In this document: in pieces, positions 56,241 through 64,000 of the stretch | How the letters are laid out: each line of letters begins with the position of its first letter | Numbering within the stretch: position 1 is the stretch's first letter | Assembly (NCBI RefSeq): GCF_900115745.1 | Contig: NZ_FOXP01000001.1 | Location: 1-64,000 of the forward strand | From: Sphingomonas rubra | Lineage (GTDB): Bacteria > Pseudomonadota > Alphaproteobacteria > Sphingomonadales > Sphingomonadaceae | Reading direction: 5' to 3' | DNA length: 64,000 nucleotides | Program-made: the position numbers and the translations under genes | Notes under the pieces: model-generated | What the model saw: the letters and a program-made list of their open reading frames with translations, nothing else | Databases searched by the model: none | Told to the model about the DNA's origin: nothing

Positions 56241-58039
56241 GCGATCGGCGCGCATTTGGCGGCGAGCCAGGTCGCGTCGTCGCCGTCGAGCAGCGGGCCG
56301 ATGATCCGTTGGACCTGGGCGTGATAGCGGTCCAGCCAAGCGCGCTCCTGCTCGGTGAGAAGGGCGGCGTCGATCAGGGTGCGCTCAATCGGCGCCATCG
56401 TCAGCGTCTCGAAGGCAAGCATGGCGCGGTCGGGATCGCCGCCGGGCACAGCGTGGGCAACGGTGAGCAGCAGATTCTCGATGCGGATGCCGTACTCGCC
56501 CGCCTTGTAGTAGCCGGGCTCGTTCGACAGCATCATGCCGGCGCGCAGGGGTTCGAGCGACTGGCCGCCGGGATAGCTGGGCGGGGCGATCCGCTGCGGC
56601 CCCTCGTGCACCGCCAGATAGGCGCCGACGCCGTGGCCGGTGCCGTGACCGAAGTCGAGGCCGGCTTCCCAGAGCGGACGGCGGGCGAAGGCATCGATCT
56701 GCGCGCCCGACGTGCCGTCGGGGAAGATCGCGGTGGCAACCGCGATGTGGCCCTTCAGCACGCGGGTGAAGCGGTCGCGCATCTCGGGCGTGGGCGGGCC
56801 GACCGGGACGACGCGGGTCACGTCGGTGGTGCCGTCGGCGTACTGGCCGCCGGAATCGATCAGGTAGAGCTGGCCCGGCAGGATCGGCGCGTTCGACTCC
56901 TGGGTGACGTGGTAGTGCGGGATGGCGCCGTGCGCGCCGGTGGCGGAGATGGCGGGGAAGCTGAGGTCGAGCAGCGCGCCCGTGTCGCGGCGGAACTGAT
57001 GCAGCTTCGCGGCGGCGGAAAGCTCCGTGAGTTCGCCCGTCGGCGCGGTCCGTTCGACCCAGCGGAGGAAGCGGGTGAGGGCGGCGCCGTCGCGGGCGGA
57101 GGCGGCGCGGTGGCCGGCGACCTCCGCCTTGTTCTTCAAGGACTTCAACAGGATGGTCGGATCTCTTGAAGCGACGACGGAGGCGCCGCCGGCTTCCAGC
57201 GCCTGCGCGATCGCGGCGACGGCGCCGGTGGGATCGGCGACGACGCGCTTGCCGGCGAAGCGGCCGAGGGCGGTGGCGACGTCGGCGCGGTCGTGGAGGC
57301 GGACGGCGTTGCCGAGATGCTGCCGGACGGCGTCGGTGAGCTTGTCGGGTGCGACGAACAGGTCGGTTTCGCCGTTCGCGTGGACGATCGCGTAGGAGAG
57401 TGCGACCGGGGTGTGGTCGACGTCGGCACCGCGGACGTTGAGGAGCCAAGCGATCGAATCGAGCGCGGCGACCACCAGGGCGTCGGCCTTTTTCTCGACC
57501 AGCCAGTCGGCTACCTCGGCGCGCTTGGCGGCGGAGGAGGCGCCGGCGACGTGGTCGGGCTGCACGACCAGTGGCGCGGGGGAGGGGGCGGGGCGGTCCG
57601 TCCAGATCGCGTCGAGTGGGTTGGTGTCTGCCGCGACGAGGGTGGCGCCCGTGCCGGCGAGGGCGGCGGTGACCTCCGTGACCCAGGCGCGGGTGTGGAG
57701 CCAGGGATCGTAGCCGATCCGCGCGCCGGCGGAGGCGTGCTCGGCCAGCCAGGCGGCGACCGATCCCTGCGGCACGCCGATATAGTCATAGTCGTCGGCG
57801 GACACCTGTTCGCGGACCTGGAGCGTGTAGCGCGCGTCGGTGAAGATCGCGGCGCGGTCCGCCAGGACGGTGGCGCTGCCCGCGGAGCCGGCGAAGCCGG
57901 TGAGCCAGGCGAGGCGCTGCGCGTAGGCGCCGACATACTCGCTCATATGTTCGTCGGTGAGGGGGACGACGAAGCCGTCGAGGTGGCGGGCGGCGAGTTC
58001 GGCGCGGAGCGCGACGAGGCGGTCGTGATGGGTCGTCAT
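56237..58039 (-). CDS. Xaa-Pro aminopeptidase, M24 family (PepP-like)
   Basis: A 600-residue aminopeptidase P with N-terminal creatinase-type domain, a second domain and a C-terminal pita-bread catalytic domain. The metal ligands are the two Asp in LIDSGGQYADGTTDVTRVVP, the His in GHGTGHGVGAYL, and the Glu in MLSNEPGYYKAGEYGIRIEN. It removes N-terminal residues next to proline. Normal length and start. It is divergent from acs, separated by a dispersed repeat. Confidence 0.95.
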   Translation of the reverse strand: MTTHHDRLVALRAELAARHLDGFVVPLTDEHMSEYVGAYAQRLAWLTGFAGSAGSATVLADRAAIFTDARYTLQVREQVSADDYDYIGVPQGSVAAWLAEHASAGARIGYDPWLHTRAWVTEVTAALAGTGATLVAADTNPLDAIWTDRPAPSPAPLVVQPDHVAGASSAAKRAEVADWLVEKKADALVVAALDSIAWLLNVRGADVDHTPVALSYAIVHANGETDLFVAPDKLTDAVRQHLGNAVRLHDRADVATALGRFAGKRVVADPTGAVAAIAQALEAGGASVVASRDPTILLKSLKNKAEVAGHRAASARDGAALTRFLRWVERTAPTGELTELSAAAKLHQFRRDTGALLDLSFPAISATGAHGAIPHYHVTQESNAPILPGQLYLIDSGGQYADGTTDVTRVVPVGPPTPEMRDRFTRVLKGHIAVATAIFPDGTSGAQIDAFARRPLWEAGLDFGHGTGHGVGAYLAVHEGPQRIAPPSYPGGQSLEPLRAGMMLSNEPGYYKAGEYGIRIENLLLTVAHAVPGGDPDRAMLAFETLTMAPIERTLIDAALLTEQERAWLDRYHAQVQRIIGPLLDGDDATWLAAKCAPIA

Positions 58040-58103
58040 GGTCGGGATATGGCAGAACCGGCCGTGGGGGGACAGCCGGTGGTGCTTGGCCGATCTCCCG
58101 CGG

Positions 58104-58196
58104 CGTCATCCCAGTGACCCGGCATCCACCGTGCCGCGAACTCACGGGCGTAAGTGGGTGCGGACGCATGGACCCCGGATCGGGTCCGGGGTGACG
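58104..58196. repeat. dispersed intergenic repeat, related to the MITE interior
   Basis: CGTCATCCCAGTGACCCGGC, then ATCCACCGTGCCGC and ATGGACCCCGGATCGGGTCC with GGGGTGACG, parallels the interior of the 156-bp MITE (25301-25390). Both are members of a sphingomonad repeat whose ends are CGTCATGCC-type and GGGGTGACG. It lies in the divergent gap of pepP and acs. Confidence 0.7.
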
Positions 58197-58295
58197 GTGT
58201 GGGTGCGGCCGGCAACGGTTCCTCCAAACGGGGCGGCGTGCGGCGCTTGACCGGGCGGGGGCGGGGCGGGAAGGTCGCGCGACGAGGAGAGGACG

Positions 58296-60221
58296 ATGAC
58301 CGAGACCATCCACCCCGCCGCCGGCCGCGCCGGATCGATCGACCGCGCCGAGTATGAGCGGCAGTATGAGGCGGCACGGAACGATCCGGACGGCTATTGG
58401 CGCGAGCAGGCGGGCGTGATCGACTGGAGCCGGCCGTTCACGGTCGTGAAGGACACGTCGTTCGACCAGGCGGATTTCCGCATCCGCTGGTTCGCCGACG
58501 GGCAGCTGAACGTGTCGGCCAACTGCCTCGACCGGCATTTGGCGACGCGCGGCGATCAGGCGGCGATCGTGTGGGAGGGCGACGAACCCGGTGAGACGCG
58601 CACGGTGACCTATCGCGAGCTGCACGAACTGACCTGCCGCTTCGCCAACGTGCTGAAGGCGCACGGCGTGGCGAAGGGCGACCGGGTGACGCTGTACCTG
58701 CCGATGGTGCCGGAGGCGGCGGCGGCGATGCTGGCGTGCACGCGGATCGGCGCGATTCACTCGATCGTGTTCGGCGGCTTCTCGCCCGACAGCCTCGCCA
58801 ACCGCATCAACGACTGCGATCCCAGGCTGGTGGTGACCGCGGACGAGGGCTGCCGCGGCGGCAAGCGGATCCCGCTGAAGGCCAATGTCGATTCGGCGCT
58901 CGAATCCTGTCCCGGTGTCGAGAGCGTGCTGGTGCTGCGGCGCACGGGCGCGGCGGTGCCGATGGTGGAGGGCCGCGACGTGTGGCTGGACGAGGAACTG
59001 GCGATGGTCGACGGCGATTGCCCGGCCGAGCCGATGGACGCGGAGGACCCGTTGTTCATCCTCTACACCAGCGGTTCGACCGGCAAGCCCAAGGGCGTGC
59101 TGCACACGACGGGCGGTTACCTGGTATGGGTGGCGAAGACGTTCCGCGACGTGTTCGACTGGCGCGAGGGTGAGCTGTTCTGGTGCACGGCGGACATCGG
59201 CTGGGTGACCGGGCACAGCTACGTCGTCTACGGGCCGCTGGCGAACGGCGCGACCACGGTGATGTTCGACGGCGTGCCCAGCCACCCCGACCATGGGCGG
59301 TTGTGGGAGACAGTGGATCGCCTCCGCGTCAACATCCTCTACACCGCGCCGACCGCGCTCCGCGCGCTGATGCGTGAGGGCGACGGATACGTGACGAAGT
59401 ACGATCGCGGATCGCTGCGGCTGCTGGGCACGGTGGGCGAGCCGATCAACCCGGAGGCGTGGGACTGGTACTGGCGGGTCGTCGGCGACCGGCGCTGCCC
59501 GGTGGTGGACACTTGGTGGCAGACGGAGACGGGGGGCATCCTGATCTCCGCCCTGCCGCACGCGACCGACCTGAAGCCGGGATCGGCGACCCGGCCGCTG
59601 CCGGGCGTGCTGCCGCAGCTGGTCGACGGGGAGGGCGTGCCGCTGGACGGCGCGGCGGCGGGCAATCTGTGCCTGACCGACAGCTGGCCGGGGCAGATGC
59701 GGACGGTGTGGGGCGATCACGATCGCTTCTTCCAGACCTATTTCACCACCTATCCCGGTAAGTATTTCACCGGGGACGGGTGTCGCCGCGACACCGACGG
59801 CTATTACTGGATCACCGGCCGGGTCGACGACGTCATCAACGTGTCCGGCCACCGGATGGGGACGGCGGAGGTGGAGAGCGCGCTGGTGCTGCACCCCAAG
59901 GTGGCCGAGGCGGCGGTGGTGGGTTTCCCGCACGAGGTGAAGGGACAGGGCATCTACGCCTTCGTGACGCTGAACGCGGGCGAGGAATGGAGCGAGGCGC
60001 TGGCCACCGAGCTGAAACAATGGGTGCGGCGCGAGATCGGGCCCATCGCGACGCCGGACGCGTTGCAGGGCGCGCCGGGGCTGCCGAAAACGAGGAGCGG
60101 CAAGATCATGCGGCGCATTCTTCGCAAGATCGCCGAGGGTGAGGTGGGGGCCTTGGGCGATACCTCGACGCTGGCCGATCCGGCGGTGGTGGACGCGCTG
60201 GTGGCGGGACGTGTGGGGTAG
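58296..60221 (+). CDS. acs: acetyl-CoA synthetase
   Basis: Acs (641 residues) makes acetyl-CoA from acetate, ATP and CoA via acetyl-AMP. The AMP-binding signature is [20 protein letters not shown], and [17 protein letters not shown] and [20 protein letters not shown] follow. The acetylatable Lys is in [30 protein letters not shown] precedes the ATG. Stands alone. Confidence 0.97.
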   Translation: MTETIHPAAGRAGSIDRAEYERQYEAARNDPDGYWREQAGVIDWSRPFTVVKDTSFDQADFRIRWFADGQLNVSANCLDRHLATRGDQAAIVWEGDEPGETRTVTYRELHELTCRFANVLKAHGVAKGDRVTLYLPMVPEAAAAMLACTRIGAIHSIVFGGFSPDSLANRINDCDPRLVVTADEGCRGGKRIPLKANVDSALESCPGVESVLVLRRTGAAVPMVEGRDVWLDEELAMVDGDCPAEPMDAEDPLFILYTSGSTGKPKGVLHTTGGYLVWVAKTFRDVFDWREGELFWCTADIGWVTGHSYVVYGPLANGATTVMFDGVPSHPDHGRLWETVDRLRVNILYTAPTALRALMREGDGYVTKYDRGSLRLLGTVGEPINPEAWDWYWRVVGDRRCPVVDTWWQTETGGILISALPHATDLKPGSATRPLPGVLPQLVDGEGVPLDGAAAGNLCLTDSWPGQMRTVWGDHDRFFQTYFTTYPGKYFTGDGCRRDTDGYYWITGRVDDVINVSGHRMGTAEVESALVLHPKVAEAAVVGFPHEVKGQGIYAFVTLNAGEEWSEALATELKQWVRREIGPIATPDALQGAPGLPKTRSGKIMRRILRKIAEGEVGALGDTSTLADPAVVDALVAGRVG

Positions 60222-60229
60222 GTATTCAA

Positions 60230-60360
60230 TCCTCCCCTGCAAGGGGAGGGGGACCGCGAAGCGGTGGAGGGGTGTCGCCGCTTACGAAGCTCGGGCTCGA
60301 GCGACCCGTGACACCCCTCCGTCATGCCTGCGGCATGCCACCTCCCCTGCAAGGGGAGGA
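60230..60360. repeat. dispersed repeat with self-paired ends
   Basis: Both ends contain CCTCCCCTGCAAGGGGAGG, and the interior has GGAGGGGTGTCGCC and GACACCCCTCCGTC inverted against each other. The whole forms a large stem-loop in the gap between acs and argS. It has no ORF. Confidence 0.75.
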
Positions 60361-60430
60361 TCGGTGACGTGATTTGAGCGGGCGGGAATTCCCCGCTAGA
60401 GAGCCGGCTTTGCCGCATCCCGGATTTCTC

Positions 60431-62155
60431 ATGACGCTTTACACCCGTTTCGCCGCGCATATCGACGCGGCGCTCGACCAGTTGACCGAGGCGGGCGTGC
60501 TGCCGGGCGGGCTCGACCGGCGCAACGTCACGGTGGAGCCACCGCGCGACGCTAGCCATGGCGACCTGGCGACCAATGCGGCGATGGTGCTCGCCAAGCC
60601 CGCCGGCGCGAAGCCGCGCGAATTGGCGGAGGCACTGGCGGAACGGTTGCGGCAGATCGACGAGGTGGCGCGGGTCGACGTGGCCGGGCCGGGTTTCATC
60701 AACATGGTGCTGGGCGACGACAGCTGGCGCGGCGAGCTGGAGGCGGTGCACGCGGCCGGGTCCGATTACGGGCGTTCGGCGAGCGGGCAGGGCGTCACCG
60801 TCAACATCGAATATGTGTCGGCGAACCCGACCGGGCCGATGCACATGGGCCATTGCCGCGGCGCGGTTGTGGGCGACGCGCTCGCCAACCTGCTGGAGTT
60901 CGCCGGCGCGCGGGTGATCCGCGAATATTACGTCAACGACGCGGGCGGCCAGGTCGACGTGCTCGCCCGCTCGGTGCACCTGCGCTACCGCGAGGCGCTG
61001 GGCGAGACGGTGGCGATCCCGGAAGGGCTGTATCCGGGCGATTACCTGGTGCCGGTGGGCGAGGCGCTGGCGGGCGAGTTCGGCGACCGCTACGCCGCGG
61101 CGGGCGAGGCGGAGTGGCTGCCGCTGTTCCGCACGCGCGCGGTGGCGGCGATGATGGACCTTATCAAGGCGGACCTGGCGCTGCTCGGCATCCATCACGA
61201 GCGGTTCGCGTCGGAGGCCGAGTTGCAGGCGGCGGGCAAGCCCGAAGCGGCCGAAGCCGAGCTGCGCGCGCGTGACCTGGTCTATGACGGCGTGCTGGAG
61301 GCACCCAAGGGCGAGTTGCCCGATGACTGGGAGCCGGTGGAGCTGCCGCTGTTCCGCTCCACCGCGTTCGGCGACGACCAGGACCGGCCGATCCGGAAGT
61401 CGACGGGGGCGTGGACCTATTTCGGCGCCGACCTCGCCTACCATTATCAGAAGGCGCAGGACGCGGACCAGCTGATCGACATCTGGGGCGCGGACCATGC
61501 CGGCACGGTGAAGCGGATCGTCGCCGCCGTCGCCGCGCTGACCGGCGGCGAGACGCGCTTTGACGTCAAGCTGATCCAGATGGTGCGGCTGCTGCGCGGC
61601 GGCGAGCCGGTAAAAATGTCCAAGCGGTCCGGCAACTTCGTGACGCTTGCCGATGTGGTGCGCGAGGTTGGGCGGGACGTGGTACGCTTCACCATGCTGA
61701 CCAGGCGCGCCGACGCGCAGATGGATTTCGACTTCGCCAAGGTGGTGGAGGCGTCGAAGGACAATCCGGTGTTCTACGTCCAGTACGCGCACGCACGGAT
61801 CGCGTCGCTGCACCGGCGCGCGAAGGAGGCGGGGATCGAGGAGGGCGCGGCCGACCTGTCCCGCCTTGAGACGGACGAGCTGGCGTTGATGAAGCTCGCC
61901 GCGCAGTTCCCGCGCACGGTGGAGACGGCGGCGGCGACGCGCGAGCCGCACCGGATCGCCTTTTATCTCTATGACTTGGCGGCTGCCTTTCACGCCGCGT
62001 GGAACGTCGGCAACGATCGGCCGGACCGGCGCTTCCTTCAGCCGGACGATCCCGCGGCGACGCGCGCGCGGCTTTTCCTGGCGGCGGGAATCGGGCAGAT
62101 CGTTCGCAACGGCCTTGCCATCATGGGTGTCGAGGCGGTCTCGGAGATGAACTGA
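60431..62155 (+). CDS. argS: arginyl-tRNA synthetase
   Basis: ArgS (574 residues) charges tRNA-Arg. The class I HIGH motif is in SANPTGPMHMGHCRGAVVGD, the KMSKS-type loop in PVKMSKRSGNFVTLADV, and the DALR anticodon domain is at the C-terminus (LFLAAGIGQIVRNGLAIMGV). I chose the ATG at 60431 (MTLYTRF), as the earlier frame adds an unconserved leader. Its stop overlaps the next ATG (TGATG). Confidence 0.97.
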   Translation: MTLYTRFAAHIDAALDQLTEAGVLPGGLDRRNVTVEPPRDASHGDLATNAAMVLAKPAGAKPRELAEALAERLRQIDEVARVDVAGPGFINMVLGDDSWRGELEAVHAAGSDYGRSASGQGVTVNIEYVSANPTGPMHMGHCRGAVVGDALANLLEFAGARVIREYYVNDAGGQVDVLARSVHLRYREALGETVAIPEGLYPGDYLVPVGEALAGEFGDRYAAAGEAEWLPLFRTRAVAAMMDLIKADLALLGIHHERFASEAELQAAGKPEAAEAELRARDLVYDGVLEAPKGELPDDWEPVELPLFRSTAFGDDQDRPIRKSTGAWTYFGADLAYHYQKAQDADQLIDIWGADHAGTVKRIVAAVAALTGGETRFDVKLIQMVRLLRGGEPVKMSKRSGNFVTLADVVREVGRDVVRFTMLTRRADAQMDFDFAKVVEASKDNPVFYVQYAHARIASLHRRAKEAGIEEGAADLSRLETDELALMKLAAQFPRTVETAAATREPHRIAFYLYDLAAAFHAAWNVGNDRPDRRFLQPDDPAATRARLFLAAGIGQIVRNGLAIMGVEAVSEMN

Positions 62156-62892
62156 TGGCCGACGAGATGGACCTGCGCGATCGGTACGCCGATGGGGGCG
62201 ACCGGCTGCCCTGGCTGGAGACGGTCGAGCCCGACGAGCAGGAGGGTCGCGGGATCGGCCGGATCGTCGCGCTGGTGCTGCTCGGCGTGGTGGTGGTGGC
62301 GGGCGTGGTGTTCGCCGCGATCATCCTGCAAAGGCCCGGCACGTCGGGCGACGGCGAGCTGATCGTGGCGCAGGCCGGCGACTACAAGGTCCGCCCGAAC
62401 GAGCCCGGCGGCCTGAAAGTGGAGGGCGAGGGCGACAGCGCGATCGCGACCAGCGCCGGCAAGGACGCGGGCACCGGCGCGATCGACCTGCGCGCGGTGC
62501 CCGAGGCGCCCGTTGCCGGTCAGCGTCCGCCGGCCGCAACGCCGACCGACGCTCCCGCCGGGCGCGTCGCCACGGCGGCGGTGCCGCAGGCGAGCGGCCG
62601 GCTGGTCGCCGCCGCGCCGCTCACCGGATCGCGGCCGCCCGAGCAGGCGGCGAGCGGCGGCGGCAGCCTGGTGCAGCTGGGTGCTTATCCGAGCGAGGCG
62701 GTCGCCAACGATGCCTGGAACCGGTATTCCAAGCGGTTCGGCTACATCGCCGCGCTTGACAAGCTGGTGCAGCCCGTCGCCCGTGGTGGCAAGACGCTGT
62801 ACCGCTTGCGCGTCAACGCGGGCAGCGCGGCCCAGGCGGCGGATATCTGCGGCCGGCTGCGCGTCGCGGGCGAGACCTGCTTCATCGCCTGA
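62155..62892 (+). CDS. SPOR domain protein
   Basis: A 245-residue protein: cytosolic N-terminus, one membrane helix (IVALVLLGVVVVAGVVFAAI), a Pro/Ala-rich periplasmic linker, and a C-terminal SPOR domain (SLVQLGAYPSEAVANDAWNR, KTLYRLRVNAGSAAQAADIC). SPOR domains bind glycan strands stripped of stem peptides at the division septum. Start overlaps the argS stop. argS-SPOR-nagZ is a conserved alphaproteobacterial order. Confidence 0.92.
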   Translation: MADEMDLRDRYADGGDRLPWLETVEPDEQEGRGIGRIVALVLLGVVVVAGVVFAAIILQRPGTSGDGELIVAQAGDYKVRPNEPGGLKVEGEGDSAIATSAGKDAGTGAIDLRAVPEAPVAGQRPPAATPTDAPAGRVATAAVPQASGRLVAAAPLTGSRPPEQAASGGGSLVQLGAYPSEAVANDAWNRYSKRFGYIAALDKLVQPVARGGKTLYRLRVNAGSAAQAADICGRLRVAGETCFIA

Positions 62893-62945
62893 TCTGATCG
62901 CCTCCTGATCTGGCAGGGCTGGGCGGGCGGGAGTAGGAGCGCGGC

Positions 62946-63953
62946 ATGAAACCCGTCATCTTCGGTCTGTCCGGCCCCGTCCTCACGCCAGACGAGCGCG
63001 CCTTCTTCGCGGAGGCGGAGCCCGCCGGCTACATCCTGTTCGGGCGCAACGTGGAGAGCCGCGGGCAGGTGCGGGCGCTGACCGATGCGCTGCGCGAGCT
63101 GGCGGGGCGCGACGATCTCGCCATCCTGATCGACCAGGAAGGCGGCCCGGTGGCGCGGATGCGACCGCCCGAATGGCCCGCCTTTCCCGCCGGGCCGGTG
63201 TTCGACGCCGCCTACGAGGTCGCGCCGATGACCGCGATCCAGGCGATGCGCGCCAACGGGGAGGCGCTGGGCCTGATGCTGTCGGAGGCGGGCGTCACCG
63301 TCGATTGCGCGCCGCTGCTGGACGTGGCGCAGCCGGAGACAACGCCGGCGATCGCCACCCGCGCCTATGGCCGCGAGCCGATGCGCGTCGCGGCGCTGGG
63401 GCGGGCGATGCTGGAGGGGCTGGCGCTGGGCGGAGTGGTCGGGGTGGTCAAGCACATGCCGGGACACGGGCGGGCGCTCGTCGATTCGCACCATCTGCTG
63501 CCCAGGGTGACGGCGCCCGCCGCGGCGCTGGAGGACGATCTCGCCCCGTTCCGCGCGCTGCGCCACGCGAGCATGGGCATGACCTCGCACATCGTGTTCG
63601 AGGCGTGGGACGCCGAGCGCCCGGCGACGCTGTCGCCGACGGTGATCGGCGAGGTGATCCGCGGCGCGATCGGCTTTGACGGGCTGCTGATGACCGACGA
63701 TATCGACATGAAGGCGCTGTCCGGCAGTGCCGCCGACAAGGCGGCGAGCGCGATTGGAGCGGGATGCGACCTGGTGCTCGATTGCTGGGCGCGGATGGAC
63801 GAGATGGTCGCGATCGTCGATCGGCTGGACGAGATCGCGCCCGCCTCCCGCGCGCGGCTCGACCGGGCGATGGCGGCGCGGGCGATGCCCGTCGGCGATC
63901 TGGCCGAGTGTATCGCGCGCCGCGACGCGCTGCTCGCTGCCGCGACGGCGTAG
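62946..63953 (+). CDS. nagZ: beta-N-acetylhexosaminidase
   Basis: A 335-residue GH3 enzyme that removes GlcNAc from 1,6-anhydro-MurNAc muropeptides in peptidoglycan recycling. The segments LAILIDQEGGPVARMRPPEW, the general acid region GVVKHMPGHGRALVDSHHLL and the nucleophile Asp in LMTDDIDMKALSG are present. Normal length. It is the third gene of the argS-SPOR-nagZ unit, and this order often continues with scpA/scpB outside the window. Confidence 0.95.
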   Translation: MKPVIFGLSGPVLTPDERAFFAEAEPAGYILFGRNVESRGQVRALTDALRELAGRDDLAILIDQEGGPVARMRPPEWPAFPAGPVFDAAYEVAPMTAIQAMRANGEALGLMLSEAGVTVDCAPLLDVAQPETTPAIATRAYGREPMRVAALGRAMLEGLALGGVVGVVKHMPGHGRALVDSHHLLPRVTAPAAALEDDLAPFRALRHASMGMTSHIVFEAWDAERPATLSPTVIGEVIRGAIGFDGLLMTDDIDMKALSGSAADKAASAIGAGCDLVLDCWARMDEMVAIVDRLDEIAPASRARLDRAMAARAMPVGDLAECIARRDALLAAATA

Positions 63954-64000
63954 AAACGCCGGTTCGGCTGGCAAAGTCGCGCGACAACGACTAGGTTCGA

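Noticed and set aside
57786..60242. 818-codon minus frame opposite acs
   Set aside because: It is antisense to a clear acetyl-CoA synthetase and lacks any domain.

Overview
The window is a GC-rich chromosome segment from an alphaproteobacterium, most likely a sphingomonad (Sphingomonas or a close relative). The grounds are a FYDLN-acid-domain (TIGR02300) gene divergent from an aroA-cmk-rpsA-ihfB block, a large TonB-dependent siderophore-type receptor, a DmdC-like acyl-CoA dehydrogenase beside a LiuR-like MerR regulator, dense translational coupling through ATGA/GTGA overlaps, and an alphaproteobacterial LexA site (GTTC-N7-GTTC). Species cannot be named from the sequence alone.

Layout. 1-5625: right part of an integrated element ending at the 3' end of a tRNA-Ser(CGA) gene. 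It carries the tail of an IS3-family transposase, a probably IS-truncated ORF, an AlpA-like regulator, a Toprim primase-like protein, a DUF3987 protein, small element-type ORFs and an inward-facing HTH gene. 5626-16000: hspQ, tRNA-Glu, recJ, a prolyl-4-hydroxylase-like dioxygenase, DUF1993, a DmeF-like metal exporter coupled to an orphan [2Fe-2S] subunit, a class II aldolase divergent from a FucP-type sugar permease, and a hybrid histidine kinase. 15900-24300: glutaryl-CoA-dehydrogenase-like gene, an S24 LexA-like regulator divergent from two small genes across an SOS-type box, purF with an SDR, hisI with a lipoprotein, and a MerR regulator next to a DmdC-like dehydrogenase. 24293-25455: three tandem 355-bp repeats, the last interrupted by a 156-bp MITE-like insertion.

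25480-36675: DUF952-gyrA, a tiny secreted Lys/Ala-rich protein, a TonB receptor, an SDR-yaaA pair, a TPR protein, an Lrp regulator and a histidine-kinase-like protein with a degraded ATPase domain. 36800-42967: seven genes on the minus strand, each overlapping the next by 4 nt: three nucleotide-sugar-type glycosyltransferases (GT4, GT2, GT2), a GT28/MurG-like transferase, an acyl-CoA dehydrogenase homologue, a PIG-L deacetylase and a NodS-like methyltransferase. This is the best candidate for an uncharacterised system, probably making or decorating a glycan or glycolipid.

43145-49090: DUF2946, a possible receptor remnant, a PepSY membrane protein, tRNA-Arg, a YhhQ-type transporter, DUF4112, and a peptide-binding lipoprotein gene whose 5' end abuts tRNA-Leu with no normal start codon. 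49093-53521: ihfB, rpsA, cmk, aroA (class II EPSP synthase motifs). 53631-64000: TIGR02300 gene, tRNA-Ala, CoA transferase, tRNA-Thr, Xaa-Pro aminopeptidase, acetyl-CoA synthetase, and the argS-SPOR-nagZ run. Most of the window is core housekeeping; the left element, the repeats near 25 kb and the 37-43 kb cluster are the accessory parts.
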